DNA of 10,364 bases from Fidelibacterota bacterium (GCA_002686675.1 NYYF01000026.1:1-10364); one strand, 5' to 3'. Counted from the first letter of the stretch, positions 1 to 6,913 are shown. A program made the numbers and translations. The notes: generated from the sequence alone by a model not told the origin.

Positions 1-2
1 AT

Positions 3-629
3 CAACCTCAAATGCCTTCTCAAAGTATTACAAAGACTCAAGAGACACAATCTACTCAAGAAATTATATTAAGAGAATCGAATCCCACAAAAATCGGCCC
101 TAATCTCATAGGTGGTTTTAATTATTCAACAATTGCAGGAGATGATATAACTAATGTTGATAATTTGTTTGGTTTCAAATTTGGTATTGAATCAGTTGAT
201 ACTAATGTAATAGGTGGATTAACATACTCCCAGCGTGGCTTTTCTACTTCAGTTGATGATTCCGAATATGAACTTAAACTTAATTATATAACAGGATATT
301 TATCATTTCGATTCGTTTTGAATCAAGAAATTGCTCTTTTACTTGGTCCTGAACTTGGTTTATTCTTAAATGGAAAAGCTAAAGCAAAAGATTGTTATAA
401 TGGTTATTGTGAAAGTAATACAGAAGATATTGATGGCGATGATTGGGATGACCTTGGTGGTAATAGGGTGGATATTGGTTTTACTTTTGGTGGAAGATTT
501 TCGGTTAATGAACAAATATCTATAGTTGGAACTTACTTTTTAGGTATGAATGACTTAACAGATGGTGAATTCTTTCCAGAGGCACAAAATCGTAGTTTCC
601 AAATTTATTTAAGCTACGGATTGAAATGA
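3..629 (+). CDS. Outer-membrane beta-barrel protein, 3' part (5' end outside window)
   Basis: The frame is open from the window edge, so the gene probably starts upstream; the Met codon at 12 is only the first Met in view. Numbering from that Met, residues 1-25 are polar and rich in Gln, Thr and Ser, like a linker. From about residue 28 the protein shows alternating hydrophobic/polar strands with Gly and aromatic residues (GGFNYS, GFKFG, GLTYSQRGF, YLSFRF, LGPELGLFL) and ends in a strand-like IYLSYGLK. This resembles the PorT-like / OMP_b-brl barrel families of FCB bacteria, whose members sit in the outer membrane and mostly lack assigned functions. One loop carries a Cys pair (C128, C133) followed by an acidic DIDGDDWDD stretch (139-147) that looks like a calcium-binding loop. 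The signal peptide, if present, is outside the window. It ends in TGA. The fold call is fairly secure; no specific function can be given. Confidence 0.75.
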   Translation, partial: QPQMPSQSITKTQETQSTQEIILRESNPTKIGPNLIGGFNYSTIAGDDITNVDNLFGFKFGIESVDTNVIGGLTYSQRGFSTSVDDSEYELKLNYITGYLSFRFVLNQEIALLLGPELGLFLNGKAKAKDCYNGYCESNTEDIDGDDWDDLGGNRVDIGFTFGGRFSVNEQISIVGTYFLGMNDLTDGEFFPEAQNRSFQIYLSYGLK

Positions 630-775
630 ATTGTTACATAATACCTGCCACTTAGCCAAACAATCAAATAACAAATCACCAACTAAGTAACCCTCCAAAT
701 TGATTCCTCTGGGTAAATTGAAGAGGTGAATAAAATAGAAAAACATTATAGAGCATTACCCTAAAGGAGCGTTTC
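630..775. other. Intergenic gap, barrel gene to small membrane protein
   Basis: This 146-nt gap is AT-rich and holds no gene. A 6-bp inverted repeat, ACTTAG (650-655) with CTAAGT (683-688), is separated by 27 nt and lacks a following T-tract, so I do not call it a terminator. No convincing -35/-10 pair is visible. The Shine-Dalgarno site of the next gene, AAAGGAG at 763-769, ends 6 nt before its ATG. Confidence 0.5.
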
Positions 776-1240
776 ATGAAGGATAAGCGGCAAATTATTG
801 AATTAATCGGTTTTATTAGTTTAATCGCCTCGCTTGGTTTTGTTGGCTTTGAGATTAGACAAAACACTCGCGCTGTCCGCGGTGCGACAAACATAGCAAT
901 TTCAAACCAAGTTATGGATATGGCATTGGAAATAGCCTCGAACGAACGATTGGGTAAGTTAGTTGGTTTTATGTTGGAGGATAATATAAAAAGTGAAGAC
1001 TTAAATCCTGAAGACAGAACAAGCGCTCAAATGACTGTTTATGCGGGGCTTCGTAGAATAGAAAACGTTTTTCTTCAGGTTGAGGATGGTATTTTAGATG
1101 CGCGGGCTTTTGATAGAGTAGGGATGGCTTTTTATAGATCGAATGTTGCAAGGGATACCTGGGATATTTATGGTAGGTTTTTCGATAAGGATTTTATTCC
1201 ATTTTTTGAAGCTCTTCGAGATAACGTTGATACAAAATAA
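776..1240 (+). CDS. Small single-TM protein of unknown function
   Basis: This encodes a 154-aa protein with a good start: AAAGGAG six bases before the ATG. Residues 1-7 are charged (MKDKRQI), residues about 8-27 form one hydrophobic helix (IELIGFISLIASLGFVGFEI), and the rest is soluble and mostly helical. It is likely anchored in the inner membrane with a short N-terminal tail, or is a signal-anchor protein facing the periplasm; topology cannot be settled by eye. The segment after the helix, RQNTRAVRGATN, is reminiscent of a group of short hypothetical proteins common in marine bacteria, none with a function I know. No catalytic motif is visible. It stands alone: the upstream gene is 146 nt away and the downstream gene (selD) is convergent. 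It is a real gene judging by start, length and composition, but its function is unknown. Confidence 0.8.
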   Translation: MKDKRQIIELIGFISLIASLGFVGFEIRQNTRAVRGATNIAISNQVMDMALEIASNERLGKLVGFMLEDNIKSEDLNPEDRTSAQMTVYAGLRRIENVFLQVEDGILDARAFDRVGMAFYRSNVARDTWDIYGRFFDKDFIPFFEALRDNVDTK

Positions 1241-1310
1241 AGGGGATTTTCTATTCGAAAGAAAAGGAAATGCAAAACATTGCTCATGATCAAAATATAA
1301 TTGCAGGAAA

Positions 1311-1366
1311 AAATACAATTTTATGCGATAGATACAGATAGAAATTACGTAACGTAAATTGTATTT
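1311..1366. terminator. Possible bidirectional terminator between convergent genes
   Basis: An 11-bp perfect inverted repeat, AAATACAATTT (1311-1321) and AAATTGTATTT (1356-1366), flanks a 34-nt loop. Read on the minus strand, the second arm runs into a T-stretch (ATTTTTTCC), and on the plus strand it is followed by GTTTTTTGTTT, so either transcript could end here. It lies between the convergent 154-aa gene and selD, and one arm covers the last codons of selD. The stem is almost all A-T and the loop is long, so the hairpin would be weak. Confidence 0.35.
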
Positions 1367-2394
1367 GTTTTTTGTTTAATAATGTTTCCTATCTCCTGTG
1401 CTTTAATAGGAGAATGCTCATTAAACTTTTTGATAAACATTTTTGCTGAATCAGGGGGAAGAGAGATGAGAAGTCCACCGGAGGTCTGAGCATCGGCGCT
1501 AATTAATTGTTGAATTTTTGTAAGCTTGTCATGGAAATATGTGAATGATGTAGCGAAAGACAGGTTCCGCTTGGTCCCGCCGGGGATAATGCCATCGGAA
1601 GCAAGTTTATTAACTCCAGGGAGGAGAGGAAGATCGTCGTACTTAATTTCAGCTGATACTTTGCTGGCTTCACATATTTCGTTTAGATGTCCCAGCAATC
1701 CGAACCCGCTTACATCTGTTGCTGTTTTCACACCTAGTTCAACCATTATTTTTGAGGCCAGTTCGTTCAAAGCTGACATGGATTCAACAGCAGCCCGGAT
1801 TACATCATTTTTTACCACTCCTTTTTTAATTGCAGTAGCAATAATTCCTGTTCCTAACGGTTTCGTCAGTACCAGAACATCCCCCGGGATTGCAGATTTA
1901 TTTGTCACTATATTTTTTTCCTCAACCTCTCCCGTAACAACCAAACCATATTTTGGTTCTTTGTCATCCACGCTATGTCCGCCTACAGTAGGTATCCCCG
2001 CTTCCTTTGCTTTGTCAGCGCCGCCCTGGAGAATGGTAGTGAGGATTTCGTTAGGAAGATCATTGATGGGAAATCCTACGATATTCAGTGCAAATATTGG
2101 CTTAGCACCCATGGCGTAGATATCCGATAAACTGTTTGCCGCTGCGATTTGTCCAAATTGATAGGGATCATCCACAATTGGGGTAAAAAAATCTACTGTT
2201 TGCACCAGTAATTTCCCATCGTCAAGACGTACAACGGCGGCATCGTCGTGTCCATTAAAACCGACGATTACTCTTTCATCAGAGATCAATTGAAGCTTAC
2301 CCAGAACCTGGGCTAGGTCTTCCGGACCTATTTTACAAGCTCACCCGGAACCGTGGCTGAGAGTAGTTAATCGAATATTTTCTTTGTGAGACAT
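1345..2394 (-). CDS. selD: Selenide, water dikinase (selenophosphate synthetase), Sec-containing
   Basis: SelD makes selenophosphate from selenide and ATP, the selenium donor for selenocysteine and for selenouridine in tRNA; it is cytosolic. Starting at ATG 2394 and reading one in-frame TGA (2341-2343) as selenocysteine gives 349 aa, close to the 347 aa of the E. coli enzyme. The N-terminus aligns with it: IRLTTLSHGSG-Sec18-A-C20-K21, where Sec18 stands at catalytic Cys17 and K21 at Lys20 of E. coli. Further family signatures are HDDAAVV (D50, D51), TVDFFTPIVDDP (D68 region), GGHSVDDKEP, the glycine-rich TDVSGFGLLGHL, GGTKRN, and DAQTSGGLL near the C-terminus. The coding frame upstream of ATG 2394 is closed by a stop at 2410-2412. 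No clear Shine-Dalgarno is visible before ATG 2394. A start downstream of the TGA (for example TTG at 2289) would delete the catalytic residues and is not believable. The gene lies 55 nt downstream of the unknown 267-aa gene and may be cotranscribed with it. The family call is certain; the Sec reading is very likely. Confidence 0.95.
2314..2330 (-). promoter_or_regulatory. Bacterial SECIS-like hairpin downstream of the selD UGA
   Basis: On the minus strand the bases after the UGA form TAGGTC-CGGAA-GACCTA: a 6-bp perfect stem with a 5-nt loop. The loop begins 17 nt after the UGA and has G at its second and third positions. As I recall it, the bacterial SECIS consensus wants a short stem, at least one G in the first two loop bases, and a UGA-to-loop spacing of roughly 16-37 nt, so this fits at the short end. 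SelB would bind it to insert Sec. A second hairpin, CCCAG-GTT-CTGGG, lies just downstream (2300-2312), and GCTT directly after the UGA can pair with AAGC at 2295-2298 to enclose both. Structure was judged by eye, without energy calculation. Confidence 0.65.
2341..2343 (-). other. selD: In-frame UGA read as selenocysteine (Sec18 of SelD)
   Basis: The TGA sits exactly at the active-site Cys position of SelD, between SHGSG and ACK, with homologous sequence on both sides in the same frame. Sec-containing SelD proteins are known in bacteria. The barrel gene at the left end of the window ends in TGA, so TGA is not globally reassigned on the evidence here. Recoding would need SelB, tRNA-Sec and SelA, none of which is in the window. 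Confidence 0.9.
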
Positions 2395-2449
2395 GTTTGA
2401 ATATCGAATTTAAACAGAATTCAAGAGAATTTTTGATATAAATGAGTAC

Positions 2450-3253
2450 TTATAGTTCTTGTACAAGTGTTTTGATGTCGCTGATGGATTCAATCGTTTT
2501 ATCAGGCAAGTATTCCAGGTGAATTGATTTGAAAATTGTGTGAATCTGAATATGCGCGATAAAGTCAGAGAGATTCAATGGGAGTTGTCCTGTTTTCAAA
2601 ACAAGGTAATTCAGAGGGAAATCCTGGTCGGTAAATTTTAAATGCTCAATTGTGCAATTTTCCTCATGCTGTTTTCTGCGAACTGATTCAATGGTTTGGA
2701 TTTCAATTTTTGTTGGAAAATTCCAGGACGATGAAACGCCTGCAATTGAACGAATGTGTTCCAATCCCTCATGAAAACATTTGATGTAAAACTGTTGATA
2801 GCCTCCATGGCTTAATTTCCTGTAAAGGAATTCATCTATTGATTTTTTTATTTGTTCCGTGAAATGCTTCCAAAGTGAAAAATGTGATCTATACAGAAAA
2901 AAACCGGAGGGCGTAGGAAAAGAGTTTTTCTCCGTGAAAAAAGAAATGAGCTCTTCATGAAACTTTTGAAGTTCCCTTCGTAAATCTTCCGGTAACAGAT
3001 GTAATGAAAATGGCGTATTCGAGGAATGTTGTTCTACATAATGATCCAGGGTTTTGAAGTCCGAAAAGTCAAGAATTATCGTTGAGTTTAAACTTGTAAA
3101 ATTAAGATGAATAAAAGCCCCGAATTCATTTATTTTCTTCAGATTATCTAAAGCAGAATCAAATTGGGATGGATTTGTCATATACCGAATATCCGTTTTC
3201 GGTGACAATTTCGGGAAAAGCGATAATTGTTTTGGATCAAGTAATTCAGTCAT
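2450..3253 (-). CDS. Hypothetical protein with N-terminal QLSLF clamp-type motif
   Basis: This encodes 267 aa and I do not recognise the family. The start is supported by AAGGAGAG ending about 7 nt before the ATG. There is no signal peptide or TM helix; the protein looks soluble, mixed alpha/beta, and rich in His, Phe, Lys and Glu. Residues 9-13 are QLSLF, followed by PKL. This matches the classical bacterial beta sliding-clamp binding pentapeptide QL(S/D)LF and lies in a flexible-looking N-terminal tail (MTELLDPK before it), where such motifs are often placed. The middle (about 85-165) appears helical and charged (LPEDLRRELQKFHEELISFF, then a Phe/Tyr/Trp-rich stretch). Three Cys are present (C159, C200 and none clustered otherwise), so no metal site is evident. 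It precedes selD by 55 nt on the same strand and is divergent from korA. A role at the replication clamp is only a hypothesis from one short motif. Confidence 0.75.
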   Translation of the reverse strand: MTELLDPKQLSLFPKLSPKTDIRYMTNPSQFDSALDNLKKINEFGAFIHLNFTSLNSTIILDFSDFKTLDHYVEQHSSNTPFSLHLLPEDLRRELQKFHEELISFFTEKNSFPTPSGFFLYRSHFSLWKHFTEQIKKSIDEFLYRKLSHGGYQQFYIKCFHEGLEHIRSIAGVSSSWNFPTKIEIQTIESVRRKQHEENCTIEHLKFTDQDFPLNYLVLKTGQLPLNLSDFIAHIQIHTIFKSIHLEYLPDKTIESISDIKTLVQEL

Positions 3254-3443
3254 AACTTGCTCTCCTTGGAAACTAGGAATTTTGTTTGATCAAGTCAATA
3301 AAAGCATCATACAAAAAAATGGATAAAAAATCATATAAATAAGGTTTCTATAATCTTTGCACCTCCTTTTCAACCCTGCCTAAATTGAAACCTTTCATAT
3401 GACCAAAAGTGGGAGTTTAAAATAAATTAGATGAATAAGGATT
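3254..3443. promoter_or_regulatory. Divergent promoter region and korA leader
   Basis: This 190-nt AT-rich gap separates two divergent genes and must carry their promoters unless they are read from elsewhere. On the plus strand a perfect TATAAT lies at 3349-3354, about 90 nt before korA, but without a good -35 hexamer 17 nt upstream. In the putative leader, CACCTCCTTT (3360-3369) matches the 3' end of 16S rRNA (the anti-Shine-Dalgarno). Its CTCC and TTTT can pair with GGAG (3412-3415) and AAAA (3405-3408). The korA start itself has AAGGA only 2 nt before the ATG, too close for a normal site, while GGGAG (3411-3415) is far upstream. On the minus strand TTGACT and TAGTTT with 17-nt spacing precede the unknown gene but lie very close to its start. 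All promoter calls here are weak. Confidence 0.3.
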
Positions 3444-5285
3444 ATGGCAAATAAACCAAAGAACAAGAAGGACATTGATAGAGTTGTTATTCGGTTCACG
3501 GGAGATTCAGGTGACGGTATGCAATTGACGGGAAACAGGTTTACTGAATCAACTGCAATCATGGGAAATGACTTGGCTACATTTCCAGATTATCCTGCTG
3601 AAATAAGAGCTCCAGCCGGTTCGCTTGCAGGAGTGAGCTCATTTCAAATTCAGTTTAGCAGTGACAATATTGGAACTCCGGGAGATAAATTGGATGTACT
3701 GGTTGCAATGAATCCGGCAGCATTAAAAACCAATTTGGCGGATTTGAAAACAAGCGGAATTATTATTGCCAATAAAGCAAACTATACTGATAAAAATTTA
3801 AAATTGTCCGGATGGGAATTGAATCCATTAGAGGACGATTCCCTCAGAGATTATAGAGTAATAGCACTGGATATGACACGACTAGTATCCAATGCCGTCG
3901 AAGATATGGATCTGAGTGTAAAATTGATTTCCCGCAGTACAAATATGTTTGCTCTAGGTCTTGTGAGTTGGATGTATGACCGGACTTTAGATCCCACGAT
4001 TAATTTCATAAAAAATAAATTTTCAAAACGTCCGGAATTAGTGGAAGCAAATATCAGAGCTTTAAAAGCGGGTTATAATTATGGTGACACAATCGAAGAA
4101 TTTCAGCATATTATAACCGTTTCAAAGGCAGAATTTGAACCGGGTGTATACCGGAATATTGTGGGAAACCAGGCTCTGTGTTTTGGGTTAATTACGGCAG
4201 CCGAAAAAGCAGGATTAGATATTTATTTTGCAGGATATCCAATTACTCCTGCAAGCGACATACTTCAAATATTATCCGGGTATAAAAATTTCAGGGTTAA
4301 AACATTCCAAGCAGAAGATGAAATCGCAGCAATCATGAGCGTAGTTGGTGCGGTGTTTTGTGGGGACCTTGGGATTACAGCAACCAGTGGACCGGGGATG
4401 GCATTGAAGGGCGAAAGCCTTGGCCTTGCTGTGGCAACTGAACTTCCACTTGTTGTATTAAATATCCAACGCACAGGTCCATCGACCGGGATGCCAACAA
4501 AAACCGAACAAGCAGATTTGCTTCAAGCTCTTTTCGGAAGAAATGGAGAATCTCCCGTAGTTGTTTTGGCAGCAAATTCACCTGCAGATTGTTTTTCTAC
4601 AGCTTTTGAAGCTTGTCGGATTGCACTGGAATATATGATTCCTGTTGTAGTTCTTTCCGATGCTTTCCTTGCCCATGGGTCTGAACCTTGGCTTATTCCT
4701 CAAACAAAAAGCCTTCCCAAAATTCGTACCCATTTAGTAGAAAAGCCAAATGGGTTCAAACCTTTTAAACGGGAAGAACATACTCTAGCAAGGCAGTGGG
4801 GAATTCCAGGGACAAAAGGCTTAGAACACCGTGTTGGTGGTTTGGAAAAAGATATTGAAACAGGTGACGTAAGCTATGATCCCATAAATCACGAAAAGAT
4901 GATGTATTTGCGCCAACAGAAAATTGATATTATAGCGAATGAACTTCCACCTGTGGATCCATTTGGAGATAAAAGCGGAAAGGTCTTAGTTGTTGGCTGG
5001 GGGAGTTCTTTTGGAGCAATAAGAGAAGCTGTTAATCGTTCCCGAAAAGTAAATCATACTGTTGGGCATGTTCACTTGCGGCATCTCAACCCGTTTCCTC
5101 CGAATTTGGGTGAGACTCTATTAAAATATCAAAATATTTTAGTTCCGGAAATGAATAGTGGACAATTATTGCTGTTGCTCCGGGGAAAGTTTTTAATCGA
5201 TGCTGTTGGATTAAATAAAGTCCAAGGAAAACCGCTTGGAGTAGATGAAGTATATGATAAAATTATTGAGTTGACAGGTGAATAA
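3444..5285 (+). CDS. korA: 2-oxoglutarate:ferredoxin oxidoreductase, fused gamma-alpha subunit
   Basis: This is the large subunit of a 2-oxoacid:acceptor oxidoreductase. With KorB it converts 2-oxoglutarate and CoA to succinyl-CoA and CO2 with reduction of ferredoxin, or runs in reverse in reductive carbon fixation. The 613 aa hold two fused domains. The N-terminal gamma domain (about 12-200) begins with VVIRFTGDSGDGMQLTG and includes TFPDYPAEIRAPAG and VAMNPAALKTN. The alpha/pyrimidine-type TPP domain starts near 237, with the substrate-binding YPITP motif at 265-269, then FQAEDEIAAIMSVVGA, TATSGPGMALKGE and QRTGPSTGMPTKTEQADL. A C-terminal domain (about 510-613) carries VLVVGWGSSFGAIREAV and VHLRHLNPFP. 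The length and fused layout match KorA of the two-subunit type. The start is the only in-frame ATG near the family N-terminus; a stop at 3432-3434 closes the frame upstream. Its stop TAA overlaps the korB ATG by one base (TAATG), indicating translational coupling. 2-oxoglutarate is preferred as substrate from overall resemblance; pyruvate cannot be fully excluded. Confidence 0.93.
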   Translation: MANKPKNKKDIDRVVIRFTGDSGDGMQLTGNRFTESTAIMGNDLATFPDYPAEIRAPAGSLAGVSSFQIQFSSDNIGTPGDKLDVLVAMNPAALKTNLADLKTSGIIIANKANYTDKNLKLSGWELNPLEDDSLRDYRVIALDMTRLVSNAVEDMDLSVKLISRSTNMFALGLVSWMYDRTLDPTINFIKNKFSKRPELVEANIRALKAGYNYGDTIEEFQHIITVSKAEFEPGVYRNIVGNQALCFGLITAAEKAGLDIYFAGYPITPASDILQILSGYKNFRVKTFQAEDEIAAIMSVVGAVFCGDLGITATSGPGMALKGESLGLAVATELPLVVLNIQRTGPSTGMPTKTEQADLLQALFGRNGESPVVVLAANSPADCFSTAFEACRIALEYMIPVVVLSDAFLAHGSEPWLIPQTKSLPKIRTHLVEKPNGFKPFKREEHTLARQWGIPGTKGLEHRVGGLEKDIETGDVSYDPINHEKMMYLRQQKIDIIANELPPVDPFGDKSGKVLVVGWGSSFGAIREAVNRSRKVNHTVGHVHLRHLNPFPPNLGETLLKYQNILVPEMNSGQLLLLLRGKFLIDAVGLNKVQGKPLGVDEVYDKIIELTGE

Positions 5286-6298
5286 TGAGTAATCAACAAA
5301 CTATTGAGTTAACAAAAAAAGATTTTGTCTCTGATCAGGATGTCAGATGGTGTCCAGGTTGTGGAGATTATGCCATTTTATCTCAAGTTCAAAAGGTTTT
5401 CCCTCAATTAGGAGTTCCTAAAGAGAAATTTTTAGTGGTGTCAGGAATTGGGTGTTCAAGCAGGTTTCCGTATTATATGGATTCATTTGGATTTCACTCA
5501 ATTCACGGACGAGCACCCGCATTAGCTACCGGTGCGAAAATAGCAAATCCTGATCTTTCGGTTTGGATCGTAACCGGGGATGGAGACAGCATGAGTATCG
5601 GCGGTAATCATTTTATTCATGTTCTGCGAAGAAATTTTGATCTTAACATTTTATTATTCAATAACCAGGTTTACGGGTTAACGAAAGGTCAGTATTCTCC
5701 AACATCCGAAATTGGAAGAATTTCCAATTCAACACCGTTTGGTTCAGTAGATTATCCATTTAATCCTCCCTTGCTTGCTTTGGGTGCTGGCGGAACTTTT
5801 ATTGCCCGAAGTATTGATAGGGAACAAAAACATTTGCAAGACATACTTCATAAAGCATATAAACATAAGGGAACATCTCTTGTGGAAGTTTATCAGAATT
5901 GTTGGGTATTTAATGATGGCGCTTTTGCATCTTTAACCGACAGGGAAATTAAAATGGAAACCCAGTTGGTCCTTGAACATAAAAAACCGATGGTTTTTGG
6001 TAAGAATCAGGACAAGGGATTAACGTTAAAGGGTTCAAAACTCGAAGTGATTACTTTAAATAAGAAAAACAGTATCAATGAGGTAATGATACATGATGAG
6101 AAAAATAAAATTCAGGGTTTGCTATTAAGTGAGCTAACATATAATAAAAATTTCCCAACGCCCATTGGAGTCATATACAGAGAGGAAAAACCCACCTACG
6201 AAAACATGCTTTATAATCAATTAGATAAAGCGATGGAAGCCCGGGGAAAAGGAGATTTGGACAAACTTTTTAATGACAGCCACACCTGGGAAGTATAA
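5285..6298 (+). CDS. korB: 2-oxoglutarate:ferredoxin oxidoreductase, beta subunit
   Basis: This is the TPP- and [4Fe-4S]-binding beta subunit that, with KorA, carries out oxidative decarboxylation of 2-oxoglutarate and passes electrons to ferredoxin. It is 337 aa, normal for KorB. Cys ligands expected for the single [4Fe-4S] cluster are visible: C23 and C26 in WCPGCGD, C56 in GIGCSS, and C205 in YQNCWVF. The TPP/Mg-binding signature runs from GDGDSMSIGGNH (97-108) to NNQVYGLTKGQ (125-135), with TSE following. HGRAPALATGAK (73-84) and the C-terminal SHTWEV are also typical of KorB. No separate ferredoxin-like delta subunit lies next to it, as expected for this two-subunit type, so a free ferredoxin is the likely acceptor. 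The ATG overlaps the korA stop by one base, so 1:1 production is likely. Confidence 0.95.
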   Translation: MSNQQTIELTKKDFVSDQDVRWCPGCGDYAILSQVQKVFPQLGVPKEKFLVVSGIGCSSRFPYYMDSFGFHSIHGRAPALATGAKIANPDLSVWIVTGDGDSMSIGGNHFIHVLRRNFDLNILLFNNQVYGLTKGQYSPTSEIGRISNSTPFGSVDYPFNPPLLALGAGGTFIARSIDREQKHLQDILHKAYKHKGTSLVEVYQNCWVFNDGAFASLTDREIKMETQLVLEHKKPMVFGKNQDKGLTLKGSKLEVITLNKKNSINEVMIHDEKNKIQGLLLSELTYNKNFPTPIGVIYREEKPTYENMLYNQLDKAMEARGKGDLDKLFNDSHTWEV

Positions 6299-6313
6299 TA
6301 GAAAGGAATTGTT

Positions 6314-6844
6314 ATGGATGATTTTTTTGATGATGAATTAAAGCAAATGGAAGAAAGAGAAGCTGCTGGAGATGAACTTATTACTGAAGCTATCTCTCTC
6401 ACTGATCCGATCAAAAGTTTGTCAAAAGGGTGTTTGGCAATTCCTGAGGATTCTTCCCTGAGAGAGGTAGTGAACCAATTTCAGAAAGAGAATATTGGAT
6501 GTGCAATCTTAACAAAGGATGGAAAAATCTCAGGAATATTTACTGAGCGTGATATTTTACTCAATGTTTTGGGGAAAAAATTGGATCTTGACAAGGAAAT
6601 TGTAAAGGATTTTATGACAAATAACCCACAAGTATTGCTTCCGACTGATCCTGTGTCATTTGCATTAAACAAAATGGTAGATGGAGGCTTCAGAAACATC
6701 CCCATTGTGGATGGAAAAAGAAAACCGATAGGCCAGGTCAGCATTTTAGATGTGGTCAACCATTTAGGACAATATTTTCATGAAGAAATATTAAACCTGC
6801 CACCTGAACCATTGAGAAAACAAAATCGTCGTGAAGGGGGATAA
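6314..6844 (+). CDS. CBS-domain pair protein, likely kor operon partner
   Basis: This is a 176-aa cytosolic protein with two CBS motifs forming one Bateman module. An acidic N-terminal helix (1-30, MDDFFDDELKQMEEREAAG) comes first. CBS1 spans about 35-92 and ends in the typical GIFTERDIL (74-82); CBS2 spans about 98-155 with DFMTNNPQVLLPTDPV, then GFRNIPIVDGKRKPIGQVSILDVV (125-148). The tail holds EILNLPPEP and ends REGG. CBS pairs generally bind adenine nucleotides or related ligands and act as energy sensors, but this protein has no attached catalytic domain. The gene begins 15 nt after korB with its own AAAGGA (6302-6307), six bases before the ATG, so cotranscription with korAB is likely. 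That position suggests it regulates the oxidoreductase or TCA flux by sensing AMP/ATP. The domain call is firm; the regulatory target is inference. Confidence 0.9.
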   Translation: MDDFFDDELKQMEEREAAGDELITEAISLTDPIKSLSKGCLAIPEDSSLREVVNQFQKENIGCAILTKDGKISGIFTERDILLNVLGKKLDLDKEIVKDFMTNNPQVLLPTDPVSFALNKMVDGGFRNIPIVDGKRKPIGQVSILDVVNHLGQYFHEEILNLPPEPLRKQNRREGG

Positions 6845-6913
6845 TTAGATTTTCTTTCAAATGCAAAACCTTCTATTCGAATTATAATTTCATAGAATTT
6901 AATAGGAGTCCAC

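Noticed and set aside
650..688. ACTTAG/CTAAGT inverted repeat as a terminator of the barrel gene
   Set aside because: It has only 6 bp, a 27-nt loop and no T-tract.
1526..2119. A 197-codon open frame on the plus strand, opposite selD
   Set aside because: It is antisense to conserved selD codons, and its product is low in family-like motifs; its openness follows from the selD reading frame.
2341..2343. Global reassignment of UGA to an amino acid in this organism
   Set aside because: The beta-barrel gene ends at a TGA at 627-629 directly after a terminal strand, and no other in-frame TGA interrupts any gene in the window.
2290..2394. Interpreting selD as a pseudogene broken by a nonsense mutation
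   Set aside because: The stop lies exactly at the Cys/Sec catalytic position, the frame is intact on both sides, and a SECIS-like hairpin follows, all of which fit recoding better than decay.
3332..3370. AAAAGGAGGTG on the minus strand as a ribosome site for a small peptide
   Set aside because: The nearest ATG on that strand is about 27 nt downstream, too far, and would give only a 14-residue peptide before a stop.
3431..3454. A 7-codon upstream frame (ATG at 3431) overlapping the korA start
   Set aside because: It has no ribosome site at useful spacing and no recognisable attenuator-type codon run; short frames like this are common by chance.
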